NCBI GenBank assembly: GCA_030429495.1
Contig: JAUIFH010000010.1
Coordinates: 1 to 64,000, forward strand
DNA from: Alphaproteobacteria bacterium
GTDB taxonomy: Bacteria > Pseudomonadota > Alphaproteobacteria > Rhodobacterales > Rhodobacteraceae
Reading direction: 5' to 3'
DNA: 64,000 bases
The notes below the pieces were generated by a model. That model did no database searches, was not told the origin of the DNA, and worked only from the letters and a program-made list of their open reading frames with translations. How positions within the stretch are numbered: the stretch's first letter is position 1; every line of letters begins with the position of its first letter. The translations under genes and the position numbers were made by a program. Shown in pieces: positions 9,097-16,863 of the stretch.

Positions 9097-9446
9097 AGGG
9101 CGCCGTCGCGTATTACGGCGGTCGCGCGGCCGAGGACCAGATCGCAGCGCATTACGAAAACGCGGGCTGTGCGATCGTGGCGCGTCGCTGGCGCGGACGG
9201 GCGGGCGAGATCGACCTGATCGCCCGCGAGGGTGCGACCCTTGTCTTTATCGAGGTGAAGCGGGCGAGAACCATCGCGATCGCGGCAGAGCGGTTGTCCG
9301 AGCGGCAGATGCGCCGGATCCTGTCAGCGGCGGCCGAATACCTGTCGGGCGAACCTGCGGGGCAGGACAGCGACATGCGGTTCGACGTGGCCCTGGTCGA
9401 TGGATGCGGCCGGGTCGAGATTCGCGGCAACGTCGTCTGTCCCTGA
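8994..9446 (+). CDS. yraN: YraN / UPF0102 family nuclease-like protein
   Basis: A small protein of the UPF0102 family, which has a restriction-endonuclease-like fold. The core reads AAEDQIAAHYENAGCAIVARRW, then RAGEIDLIAREGATLVFIEVK, giving the E-x(n)-D-x(n)-E-V-K nuclease-type metal motif. No in-frame ATG or GTG lies between 8994 and the conserved core, so the first 30 or so residues overlap rsmI and may be untranslated if a CTG or TTG start is used. The biological role of the family is unsettled. Position after rsmI is its usual context. Confidence 0.88.
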   Translation: MHVRQGRGRLRGGGDGVAPAAGLPAGAAPVARELKGAVAYYGGRAAEDQIAAHYENAGCAIVARRWRGRAGEIDLIAREGATLVFIEVKRARTIAIAAERLSERQMRRILSAAAEYLSGEPAGQDSDMRFDVALVDGCGRVEIRGNVVCP

Positions 9447-9477
9447 ACGGCCCGATTGCATCCGCCGCGCGGCTGGG

Positions 9478-9502
9478 CCATCAATCGGTTCCGATTGAAT
9501 GG
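9478..9502. promoter_or_regulatory. Palindrome upstream of gshB
   Basis: TCAATCGG and CCGATTGA are perfect 8-base arms separated by TT (9481-9498). Outer CCA/TGG can pair around one bulged base. It sits in the yraN-gshB gap, 15 bases before the gshB ATG, so it could be an operator or a hairpin affecting translation. There is no T-run, which argues against a simple terminator. Confidence 0.4.
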
Positions 9503-9516
9503 CAGGGACGCGCATC

Positions 9517-10467
9517 ATGGCACTCAAGGTCGCACTCCAGATGGACCCGATCGAGCGGGTCGACATCAACGCGGATTCGACCTTCCGCATCGCGCTGGAG
9601 GCACAGGCAAGGGGGCACTCCCTGTTCTACTACACGCCGGACCGGCTATCCTACCGGGAAGGCCGCGTTCTGGCGCGCGGCTGGCCGGTAGAGGTGCGGC
9701 GCGAGAAGGGCAACCACGTCACTCTTGGCGAGGAAGCGGAGGTCGATCTGGCCGACTGGGATGTCGTCTGGCTGCGTCAGGACCCGCCCTTCGACATGGG
9801 CTATATCACGACGACGCATCTGCTGGACATGATCCATCCCGACACGCTTGTCGTGAATGATCCGTTCTGGGTCCGGAACTACCCCGAGAAACTGCTGGTC
9901 CTGAACTTTCCACAGCTGACGCCGCCGACGCTCGTCGCGCGCGATCTGGCGGCGATCCGCGCCTTCCGCGCCGATCACGGGGACATCATCCTCAAGCCGC
10001 TCTACGGAAACGGCGGCGCCGGGGTTTTCCGTCTTGACCCGAACGATCGCAACCTCGCCTCGCTGCACGAACTATTCACCGGCATCAGCCGCGAACCCTT
10101 GATCGCGCAGAAATATGTGCCTGCCGTCGTCAAGGGGGACAAGCGCATCATTCTCGTCAACGGCGAGCCGGTGGGCGCGATCAACCGCGTTCCTGCGGCG
10201 GGTGAGACGCGGTCGAACATGCATGTGGGCGGGCGGCCCGAGAAGGTCGGTCTGACCGACCGCGACCGGGAGATTTGCGCGGCGATCGGCCCGACGCTGC
10301 GCGAGAAGGGTCAGATCTTTGTCGGTATCGACGTGATCGGCGACTGGCTGACCGAGATCAACGTCACCTCTCCGACCGGCATTCAGGAGCTGGAGCGGTT
10401 CGACGGCACCAACGCCGCCGCGATGATCTGGGAGGCGATCGAGGCGAAGCGGGCCGGGCGGGGGTGA
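9517..10467 (+). CDS. gshB: Glutathione synthetase
   Basis: A 316-residue ATP-grasp ligase that joins gamma-glutamylcysteine and glycine. It shows the family N-terminus ([19 protein letters not shown]), [15 protein letters not shown], a substrate loop ([19 protein letters not shown]), the ATP-grasp loop [15 protein letters not shown] and the C-terminal metal site [19 protein letters not shown] chose the ATG at 9517 (AGGGA nine bases upstream) over one six codons earlier (9499) that falls in the palindrome. Its TGA overlaps the GTG of the next gene (GTGA). Confidence 0.97.
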   Translation: MALKVALQMDPIERVDINADSTFRIALEAQARGHSLFYYTPDRLSYREGRVLARGWPVEVRREKGNHVTLGEEAEVDLADWDVVWLRQDPPFDMGYITTTHLLDMIHPDTLVVNDPFWVRNYPEKLLVLNFPQLTPPTLVARDLAAIRAFRADHGDIILKPLYGNGGAGVFRLDPNDRNLASLHELFTGISREPLIAQKYVPAVVKGDKRIILVNGEPVGAINRVPAAGETRSNMHVGGRPEKVGLTDRDREICAAIGPTLREKGQIFVGIDVIGDWLTEINVTSPTGIQELERFDGTNAAAMIWEAIEAKRAGRG

Positions 10468-11393
10468 GCCTTCGCCTGACGCTACTGAACGTCTTTCTGC
10501 GCCGGGTCGCGCGACCACGGCTGATCCGCACGCCCTATCCCGAAACGGCGCGGCGCGACTTCGAGCGGATGAGCCGCTATCTTCTTGCTGGCGCAAGGGG
10601 TGTGGCGGTCACGCACGCGCCCGGGCTCGGGCAGGGGCCGGATTTCGTGTGGTTTACGCCTCCGGATGCCGGGGAACAGACGGTGATCTATTTCCATGGT
10701 GGCGGCTACATTGCCGGATCGCCCCGCACCCATCGTGGGTTGACGGCGTCTTTCGCGCGCGCCACCGGACTAAGGCTCTGCGCCCCGCGCTATCGCCTTG
10801 CGCCAGAACATCCGTTTCCTGCCGCCTGGAATGACGCCCATGCCGCTTGGACCCGGCTTCTGGCAACGGGGCTTCGGCCGCAGGACATCGTGCTCGCGGG
10901 TGACAGCGCGGGGGGTGGCCTTGCGCTATCGCTCCTCGCGCGGCTTTGCGCGGCAGGCACGCCGCCGGCTGCGGCGATCGTTTTCTCGCCCTGGACGGAC
11001 ATGGCCGGGTCGGGCGACAGCTACAGGCGGAACGCGGCCACCGATCCGCTGCTGCCTGTGGAACGCGTCGCCGAACTTGCCGCCTATGCGCTTGGCGGCC
11101 ACGATCCGCGCGATCCCGTCGCCTCTCCACTCTTCGCCGATTTCCCCAACTGCCCGCCGGTATTCTTCGCGGTTTCCGACACCGAAATTCTTCAAGACGA
11201 CAGCGCTGTTCTGTGCGCGCGGCTTCGGGCTGAAGGTGCCACGGCGGTCCTTCATATTTGCCCCCGCTGTCCGCACGCCTGGCCGATCTTTACCGGCCGC
11301 CTGCCGGAGGCGGACGGTACCATTCGGGCGGCTGCGGCGTTCCTGCGCCGGGTCTGGCCTAGCGTTGGGACTGCACGCTCAGACGGTAGCTGA
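10464..11393 (+). CDS. Alpha/beta hydrolase (hormone-sensitive-lipase-like esterase)
   Basis: A 309-residue carboxylesterase-type hydrolase. The oxyanion motif HGGG ([13 protein letters not shown], about 78-81), the nucleophile elbow GDSAGG (Ser about 148), an Asp in [11 protein letters not shown] and a His in CPRCPHAWP complete a family IV (HSL) esterase triad. No signal peptide is seen, so it should be cytoplasmic. The GTG start overlaps the gshB stop (GTGA), implying translational coupling. Its 3' end overlaps comM on the other strand by 35 bases. The natural ester substrate is unknown. Confidence 0.9.
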   Translation: MSLRLTLLNVFLRRVARPRLIRTPYPETARRDFERMSRYLLAGARGVAVTHAPGLGQGPDFVWFTPPDAGEQTVIYFHGGGYIAGSPRTHRGLTASFARATGLRLCAPRYRLAPEHPFPAAWNDAHAAWTRLLATGLRPQDIVLAGDSAGGGLALSLLARLCAAGTPPAAAIVFSPWTDMAGSGDSYRRNAATDPLLPVERVAELAAYALGGHDPRDPVASPLFADFPNCPPVFFAVSDTEILQDDSAVLCARLRAEGATAVLHICPRCPHAWPIFTGRLPEADGTIRAAAAFLRRVWPSVGTARSDGS

Positions 11394-12873
11394 CCGCCTC
11401 TGCCACATGCGGTTTGCGGACCTCTTCCGACCCGGCCAGATCGGCGATCGTGCGCGCGACCCGCAGGATACGGTGGTAGCCGCGCGCGGAGAGCCCGAAG
11501 CGTTCGGCCACCCGCACCAGCAGTTCGCGTCCCTCGTTGTCGGGGCTTGCCACCTCCTCAAGAAGCCGTCCCTCCGCGTCAGCGTTGACCCGAGCATCGG
11601 GATGTCCGTCGTAGCGCGCCGCCTGCCGGTCGCGCGCCGTCGCGACGCGGTCCGCGACGGTTGCAGAGGCCTCGCCGCTGTCGGGCAGGTCGAGGTCGGT
11701 ATAGGCGACCGGCGGTACCTCTACCCGCAGGTCGATCCGATCCATGAGAGGCCCGGAGATACGGCCGAGATAGTCCTCGCCGCATTGCGGGACCCGCGCG
11801 CAGGAGCGTGTGGGGTCCGTCAGGTAGCCGCATTTGCAGGGGTTGGCAGCGGCGACCAGAAGGAAGCGGCAGGGATAGCGGATATGAGCGTTGGCGCGCG
11901 CGACGACGACCTCGCCGGTCTCGATCGGCTGGCGCAGGGTTTCCAGCACGGTCCGGGGGAATTCCGGGAACTCGTCGAGGAAAAGGACGCCGTTATGCGC
12001 TAGGCTGATCTCGCCCGGTTTCGCGCCACGCCCGCCGCCGACGATGGCCGCCATCGAGGCGGTGTGGTGTGGTTCGCGGAAGGGCCGCGTCCGGCTGATC
12101 CCGCCCTCGTCGAGAAGGCCGGACAGCGAATGGATCATCGAGGTTTCCAATGCTTCCACCGCCGTAAGGGGGGGCAGGATGCCGGGGATGCGTGCGGCCA
12201 ACATCGACTTGCCGGATCCCGGCGTGCCGACCATCAGCAGGTGATGCCGCCCCGCCGCCGCGATCTCCAGCGCCCGTTTCGCGCGTTCCTGTCCCTTGAC
12301 GTCGCGCAAGTCGCGGACGGCGGCGTCGCGCCTGACCTCGCCCGGTTCGGCAGGCGGGATCGGTGCCTGCCCGGTATAGTGCCGCAGCACGTCCGCGAGC
12401 GTCGCCGCCGCGATGACCGGGGTCGCCCCGACCCATGCCGCCTCCGGCCCGCAGGCCTTGGGGCAAAGCAGCGTGCGTTCCTCCTCTGCCGCGGCCATTG
12501 CTGCGGGCAGGGCGCCGATCACCGGAACCAGTCTGCCGTCGAGCGAGAGTTCCCCCAGGGCGACCGTCGCCTCCACCTCCTCTCGTGGCAGGATGTCGAT
12601 GGCGGCGAGAAGCGCGAGCGCGATGGGCAGGTCGAAATGAGAGCCTTCCTTCGGCAGGTCGGCGGGCGAGAGGTTCACCGTGATCCGCTTGGACGGCAGC
12701 GCGATCGACATCGCGGTCAGCGCGGCCCGGACCCGGTCGCGCGCCTCGCTCACCGCCTTGTCGGGCAGGCCGACGACCGCGAAGGCGGGCATCCCGGCCA
12801 CGACCGAGCACTGCACCTCGACGATGCGCGCCTCCACACCCTCGAAGGCCACCGTATAGGTGCGCGCCACCAT
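11359..12873 (-). CDS. comM: ComM / YifB-type Mg-chelatase-like AAA+ ATPase
   Basis: A 504-residue protein with the YifB order: an N-terminal ChlI-like domain (GLPDKAVSEARDRVRAAL, INLSPADLPKEGSHFDLPIA-type segment), a Walker A GTPGSGKSMLAARIPG near residue 217, Walker B GVLFLDEFPEF, and the C-terminal Mg-chelatase region with LSARGYHRILRVARTIADL. ComM is a branch-migration helicase that helps integrate incoming single-stranded DNA during transformation. In R. capsulatus it is also needed to receive DNA from gene transfer agents. A CtrA-like site lies 20-60 bases upstream, consistent with that regulation. Confidence 0.95.
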   Translation of the reverse strand: MVARTYTVAFEGVEARIVEVQCSVVAGMPAFAVVGLPDKAVSEARDRVRAALTAMSIALPSKRITVNLSPADLPKEGSHFDLPIALALLAAIDILPREEVEATVALGELSLDGRLVPVIGALPAAMAAAEEERTLLCPKACGPEAAWVGATPVIAAATLADVLRHYTGQAPIPPAEPGEVRRDAAVRDLRDVKGQERAKRALEIAAAGRHHLLMVGTPGSGKSMLAARIPGILPPLTAVEALETSMIHSLSGLLDEGGISRTRPFREPHHTASMAAIVGGGRGAKPGEISLAHNGVLFLDEFPEFPRTVLETLRQPIETGEVVVARANAHIRYPCRFLLVAAANPCKCGYLTDPTRSCARVPQCGEDYLGRISGPLMDRIDLRVEVPPVAYTDLDLPDSGEASATVADRVATARDRQAARYDGHPDARVNADAEGRLLEEVASPDNEGRELLVRVAERFGLSARGYHRILRVARTIADLAGSEEVRKPHVAEAVSYRLSVQSQR

Positions 12874-12891
12874 GAGCCGTCCCCTTCAAAC

Positions 12892-12933
12892 TGGTTAACG
12901 GCTACCTCGGGCGGGGTTTAGGAATGGTTAACG
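12892..12933 (-). promoter_or_regulatory. Two TTAACCA elements upstream of comM (CtrA-like)
   Basis: Read on the minus strand, GTTAACCATTCCTAAAC (12933-12917) contains the half-site TTAACCAT and a TTAA-N7-TAAA arrangement. This is close to the alphaproteobacterial CtrA consensus TTAA-N7-TTAA. A second CGTTAACCA copy starts 33 bases closer to the gene. The pair ends about 20 bases before the comM ATG. The outer copy overlaps the stop codon of the GST gene. Confidence 0.5.
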
Positions 12934-13797
12934 CGCGACCATCGCCATGAAGGCGGGCCAGGCCTCCGGGTCGGCCAGTGTCTTGTCGCGGCAGAACGGG
13001 TTGCAGAAGCCCCAGACCTTGCCGTCGAGTCGCAGGAAGTCGGTGACAGGGTCGCCGGAATAGGGGCAAGCTGTGTTTTCGGACGGGCCGTCTGCGATCG
13101 TTGCCCGAAGCGGCTCGGGGCCGGGCCAGGGGCGCTCGGAGAAGGATTTCGCGTAGGATGGCTGGATGTAATTCTGTGCCTTGCCCATTGCCCGCCAGCG
13201 CCGGAAGGAAGGGTCGGCGAGATGTGCGGCGGCATAGGCCGAGGCCGCATCAGAGACCGGCAGGTTGTAGGTCGCGATCCGCGTGGCGACCGGTGCGAAG
13301 AACGCGTCCGCCGCCGTGTAGCGCCCGAAAAGCCACGGGCCGCCATCGCCGAACCGGTCGCGGGCCCGGGTCCAGATGAGGTCAAGCCGCGCCAGGTCGG
13401 CCAGCACCTCTGCCCTCGGCGCACTGTCCTCGTAGCTGACCAGCAGGTTCATGGGGCAGTCGCCACGCAGGGCGGTGAAGCCTGAATGCATCTCGGCAGA
13501 CATGTAGCGCGCCATCGCGCGGGCGGCCGGATCGGCGGGCCAGAGACCGGCCCCGGGGTGCCGCTCGGCCAGCGTCTCGGCAATGGCGAGCGTTTCACCG
13601 ATCACCTCGCCTTCCGGCGTTCGGATCGCGGGCACCAGCCGGGCAGGCTGGAAACCGGACAGGAGGCGGGTGAAATCCTCGGTATACATGATGCCGGTGT
13701 GGACTTTCACCGGGATGCCGAACTTCTCGAACAGCAGCCAGCCCCTGAGGGACCAGCTTGAATAGCTGCGGTCGCCGATGGCGAGGTGATAGGTCAT
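12928..13797 (-). CDS. Glutathione S-transferase with C-terminal four-Cys (YHS/TRASH-like) domain
   Basis: A 289-residue protein. Residues 1-80 are a thioredoxin-like GST N-domain (YHLAIGDRSYSSWSLRGWLL, LVPAIRTPEGEVIGETLAI) and about 90-210 an all-helical C-domain. The last 55 residues are not part of GST: they contain CPYSGDPVTDF, then GKVWGFCNPFCRDKT. This C-P-x-S-G ... G-F-C-x3-C spacing is like YHS/TRASH metal-binding fingers. The start has a short spacing to an upstream purine tract; an earlier in-frame ATG at 13830 looks non-coding. The GST substrate is unknown. Confidence 0.88.
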   Translation of the reverse strand: MTYHLAIGDRSYSSWSLRGWLLFEKFGIPVKVHTGIMYTEDFTRLLSGFQPARLVPAIRTPEGEVIGETLAIAETLAERHPGAGLWPADPAARAMARYMSAEMHSGFTALRGDCPMNLLVSYEDSAPRAEVLADLARLDLIWTRARDRFGDGGPWLFGRYTAADAFFAPVATRIATYNLPVSDAASAYAAAHLADPSFRRWRAMGKAQNYIQPSYAKSFSERPWPGPEPLRATIADGPSENTACPYSGDPVTDFLRLDGKVWGFCNPFCRDKTLADPEAWPAFMAMVAR

Positions 13798-13939
13798 AGC
13801 GCACTCCGTTTTTTTGTTCTCTACCCGCACCCTGCCTTCGCGGCACGTTCATATTCGTGGCCCGTTCCATCACGAAGCGTGATCGGTCGCGCCGCTTGTC
13901 ATCGGGGCGGGCGCGACCTAATCCTTGGGGGACCGGAAC

Positions 13940-15157
13940 ATGAGGCCCCCAATGCTCTCGGGAAAGCGCATTCTTCTTATCATCGGCGGCGGCATCGCTG
14001 CCTACAAATCACTGGACCTGATCCGGCGGCTCAAGGAACGCGGGGCGTCCGTCACGCCGGTCCTGACGAAAGCGGCGGAGGAATTCGTGACGCCGCTCTC
14101 GGCCGGCGCGCTTGCCGGCGAGAAGTGCTACCGCCACCTTTTCGATCTCACGGACGAGGCCGAGATGGGGCATATCCAGCTTTCGCGCGCCGCCGACCTC
14201 GTGGTGGTGGCGCCGGCAACGGCCGACCTGATGGCGAAGATGGCGGGCGGTCATGCCGACGATCTTGCATCGACCCTTCTGATGGCGACCGACAAGCGGG
14301 TGCTGATCGCGCCGGCGATGAATGTGCGCATGTGGCTGCATCGCGCGACGCAGCGCAACATCGCGGCGCTGCGCGCCGATGACATCCGCTTCGTCGGCCC
14401 GGACGAGGGCGACATGGCCTGCGGCGAATACGGGCCGGGGCGGATGGCGGAACCTCTGGATATCGTCGCCGCGGTCGAGGCCGCGCTGGGTGACGGCCCG
14501 CTTCAGGGACGGCATGTGATCGTGACTTCCGGCCCGACGCACGAGCCGATCGACCCGGTGCGCTACATCGCCAACCGGTCCTCGGGCGCGCAGGGAACGG
14601 CGCTGGCGCGGGCGCTCCGCGACCTCGGTGCGACGGTGACATTCGTGACCGGCCCCGCCTCGGTGCCGCCGCCGGGCGGGGTGTCGGTGGTCCGCGTCGA
14701 GACGGCAGCGGAGATGCTGCAGGCGGTGCAGGCGGCATTGCCCGCCGATGCGGCCGTTTTCGCGGCGGCCGTGGCCGACTGGCGGGTGAAGAACGCGAGC
14801 GGGTCGAAGATGAAGAAGGACGGGTCGGGCAAGGCCCCGGCGCTCGACTTTGCCGAGAACCCGGACATCCTCGCGACCGTCTCGGCGATGAAGAAGGGCC
14901 GACCGGCGCTCGTCGTGGGGTTCGCGGCAGAGACCGATGACGTGATCGGCCATGCCAGCGCCAAGCGGGCGCGCAAGGGCTGCGACTGGATCGTTGCCAA
15001 CGATGTTCGCCCGGCCACCGGGATCATGGGCGGGACGGAGAACGCCGTGACGCTGATCTCGGCGGACGGCGCGGAGGAATGGCCACGCCTGCCCAAGGAC
15101 GAGGTGGCGCGCCGGCTTGCCGCGCGCATCGCCGGAGCGCTCGGTGCGGGAGGATAG
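13940..15157 (+). CDS. coaBC: Bifunctional phosphopantothenoylcysteine decarboxylase / synthetase
   Basis: A 405-residue CoA-biosynthesis enzyme. The N-terminal CoaC flavoprotein has [18 protein letters not shown], the active-site His in EMGHIQLSR, the PAMNVRMW motif and [13 protein letters not shown]. The C-terminal CoaB half has [29 protein letters not shown] and a [11 protein letters not shown] Lys-rich motif. I took the ATG preceded by GGGGGA. A TTG 15 bases upstream and an ATG at 13952 are alternatives. Downstream, dut follows after a 49-base gap that holds a copy of the family repeat. Confidence 0.96.
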   Translation: MRPPMLSGKRILLIIGGGIAAYKSLDLIRRLKERGASVTPVLTKAAEEFVTPLSAGALAGEKCYRHLFDLTDEAEMGHIQLSRAADLVVVAPATADLMAKMAGGHADDLASTLLMATDKRVLIAPAMNVRMWLHRATQRNIAALRADDIRFVGPDEGDMACGEYGPGRMAEPLDIVAAVEAALGDGPLQGRHVIVTSGPTHEPIDPVRYIANRSSGAQGTALARALRDLGATVTFVTGPASVPPPGGVSVVRVETAAEMLQAVQAALPADAAVFAAAVADWRVKNASGSKMKKDGSGKAPALDFAENPDILATVSAMKKGRPALVVGFAAETDDVIGHASAKRARKGCDWIVANDVRPATGIMGGTENAVTLISADGAEEWPRLPKDEVARRLAARIAGALGAGG

Positions 15158-15162
15158 GGCGG

Positions 15163-15198
15163 ATGCCTCCGGCGGGAGTATTTTGGCCAAGAAGAAGG
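15163..15198 (+). repeat. Dispersed short repeat, copy 1
   Basis: Begins ATGCCTCCGGCGGGAGTATT and ends TTGGCCAAGAAGAAGG. It lies in the coaBC-dut gap just before the dut start. Nearly the same sequence recurs at 16771-16802 and, on the minus strand, at 39701-39740. Its CCTCC(G)GCGGGAG core is a short inverted repeat. Confidence 0.75.
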
Positions 15199-15206
15199 GG
15201 CGGGTG

Positions 15207-15674
15207 ATGATCCCGACGATCCGGGTTCTGCGCGAGGATTGGTCCGACCCTGTGGTGCCCTTGCCGTCTTATGAGACGGCAGGCGCCGCAGGCGCCGATA
15301 TCCGCGCCAACCTTCCGGCGGAGGACCGGAACTCGGGCTTCGCCCTGAAACCGATGGAGCGGCGGATCGTGCCGACCGGGCTTAGGATCGAGATCCCGCC
15401 AGGGTTCGAGGTGCAGATCCGGCCGCGTTCCGGGCTGGCGCTAAAACACGGGATTTCGCTGCCCAATACGCCGGGTACGATCGACAGCGACTATCGCGGG
15501 CCGTTGGGCGTGCTGCTGATCAACCTCGGAGCGGAAACTTTCGTGATCGCGCATGGTGAGCGGATCGCCCAGATGATCGTCGCACCGGTCGTGCAGGCGC
15601 GTTTCGAGGAAACCGCGATGCTTGGTGAAACGGTGCGCGGCGCGGGTGGTTTCGGCTCCACGGGGCGGGGATGA
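15207..15674 (+). CDS. dut: Deoxyuridine 5'-triphosphate nucleotidohydrolase (dUTPase)
   Basis: A 155-residue trimeric dUTPase that hydrolyses dUTP to dUMP. All five motifs are present: [31 protein letters not shown] (uracil-binding loop with catalytic Asp), GERIAQMIV, and a C-terminal [12 protein letters not shown] arm. The start is the ATG right after a GTG in an AAGGGGCGG context. Earlier in-frame codons run through the repeat copy and are rejected. The stop overlaps the next start (ATGATGG), coupling dut to the MoeB-like gene. Confidence 0.96.
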   Translation: MIPTIRVLREDWSDPVVPLPSYETAGAAGADIRANLPAEDRNSGFALKPMERRIVPTGLRIEIPPGFEVQIRPRSGLALKHGISLPNTPGTIDSDYRGPLGVLLINLGAETFVIAHGERIAQMIVAPVVQARFEETAMLGETVRGAGGFGSTGRG

Positions 15675-16711
15675 TGGTCTTCCTGATCGCGGTCGCTCTT
15701 GCCGTGCTCGGCATCCTCTTGCGGCTGCCGGGGCGAATGATCGCTGCGATGCTCGGGCTGCTTTGGCTGGGCATATTGCTGGCGCACCTTGCCTTGCCCG
15801 CAGGCCATCCGATGACGGCGGCCATCGGTGGCGACTGGCGGTCCTGGGCGGCGCTCGGGATCGGCGGCGCGCTTGTCCTTCTCTATCGCACCGGGCTGAG
15901 CCGGCTTCGCGGGAAGGCGCGTCCTGCCGGTGCCGCCCCAGCGGCCAAGGCGGGCGGGGCGTTTTCGGAGGCGGAGCTGGACCGCTATGCCCGCCACATC
16001 GTGCTGCGCGAGGTGGGCGGCATGGGACAGAAGCGGCTCAAGGAGGCGAAGGTCCTCGTCGTCGGAGCAGGCGGGCTCGGTTCGCCCGCGCTGCTCTACC
16101 TTGCGGCGGCGGGGGTGGGCACGATCGGCGTGATCGACGACGATGTGGTGTCGAACTCCAACCTTCAGCGGCAGGTGATCCATACCGACGCGCGGATCGG
16201 TCAGCCGAAGGTGTTTTCCGCCGAGGCGGCGATGCGGGCGCTCAATCCGTTCGTCACGGTGAAACCCTACAACCGGCGCCTGGGCGAGGGCGAGGCGGCA
16301 GCGCTTTTCGCCGAATACGACCTGATCCTCGACGGGTCGGACAATTTCGATACCCGCTACCTCGTCAACGCGGCGGCGGTCGCGTCGGGAAAACCACTCG
16401 TCTCGGCGGCGATCACCCAGTGGGAGGGGCAGATCAGCCTTTACGACCCGGCGCGCGGTGCGCCCTGCTATGCCTGCATCTTTCCCGAACGGCCTGCCGA
16501 CGGACTTGCCCCGGCCTGCGCGGTGGCCGGCGTGATGGGGGCGTTGCCGGGTGTGATGGGTGCGATGATGGCGGTCGAGGCGATCAAGGAGATCACCGGC
16601 GCGGGCGAAGGTCTGTGGGGCCGGATGCTGATCTATGACGCGCTTTACGGAGAAAGCCGCCAGATCGTGCTGAAGCGCAACCAAGGCTGCGCGGTCTGCG
16701 GCCGGCCGTGA
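15671..16711 (+). CDS. moeB: Membrane-anchored MoeB / ThiF-family adenylyltransferase
   Basis: A 346-residue E1-like enzyme. The C-terminal 245 residues are a standard MoeB core: [21 protein letters not shown], nucleotide loop GAGGLGS (132-138), the [13 protein letters not shown] segment, and zinc ligands CYAC (in [11 protein letters not shown]) and CAVC (340-343). MoeB adenylates the MoaD C-terminus for molybdopterin synthesis; ThiF acts on ThiS. The first 95 residues are extra: two or three hydrophobic helices (about 1-20, 23-42, 56-72) and a Pro/Ala-rich linker, predicting membrane attachment. Two overlapping ATGs (15671 and 15674) could start it. Confidence 0.9.
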   Translation: MMVFLIAVALAVLGILLRLPGRMIAAMLGLLWLGILLAHLALPAGHPMTAAIGGDWRSWAALGIGGALVLLYRTGLSRLRGKARPAGAAPAAKAGGAFSEAELDRYARHIVLREVGGMGQKRLKEAKVLVVGAGGLGSPALLYLAAAGVGTIGVIDDDVVSNSNLQRQVIHTDARIGQPKVFSAEAAMRALNPFVTVKPYNRRLGEGEAAALFAEYDLILDGSDNFDTRYLVNAAAVASGKPLVSAAITQWEGQISLYDPARGAPCYACIFPERPADGLAPACAVAGVMGALPGVMGAMMAVEAIKEITGAGEGLWGRMLIYDALYGESRQIVLKRNQGCAVCGRP

Positions 16712-16770
16712 ACGGGGCCGCCTCGGGGGGGCGTCGAGCCCCCGCTCGGCGGTGGCCGCGGGTCGCGGCC

Positions 16771-16802
16771 ATGCCTCCGGCGGAAGTATTTTGGGACAGA
16801 AA
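16771..16802 (+). repeat. Dispersed short repeat, copy 2
   Basis: ATGCCTCCGGCGGAAGTATT followed by TTGGGACAGAAA. It lies in the 150-base gap between the MoeB-like gene and the M3 peptidase and differs from copy 1 mainly after the GTATTTTGG core. Confidence 0.7.
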
Positions 16803-16863
16803 GTGCGGGGGTTCTGGCCATTCCCCGCGCCAGTGCCTAGCTTTCCCGTCGAAGGAGACCGTC

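Noticed and set aside
11359-12873. Authentic magnesium chelatase subunit for bacteriochlorophyll
   Set aside because: The length and YifB-type N- and C-terminal domains fit ComM; BchI and BchD differ in layout and no photosynthesis genes are nearby.
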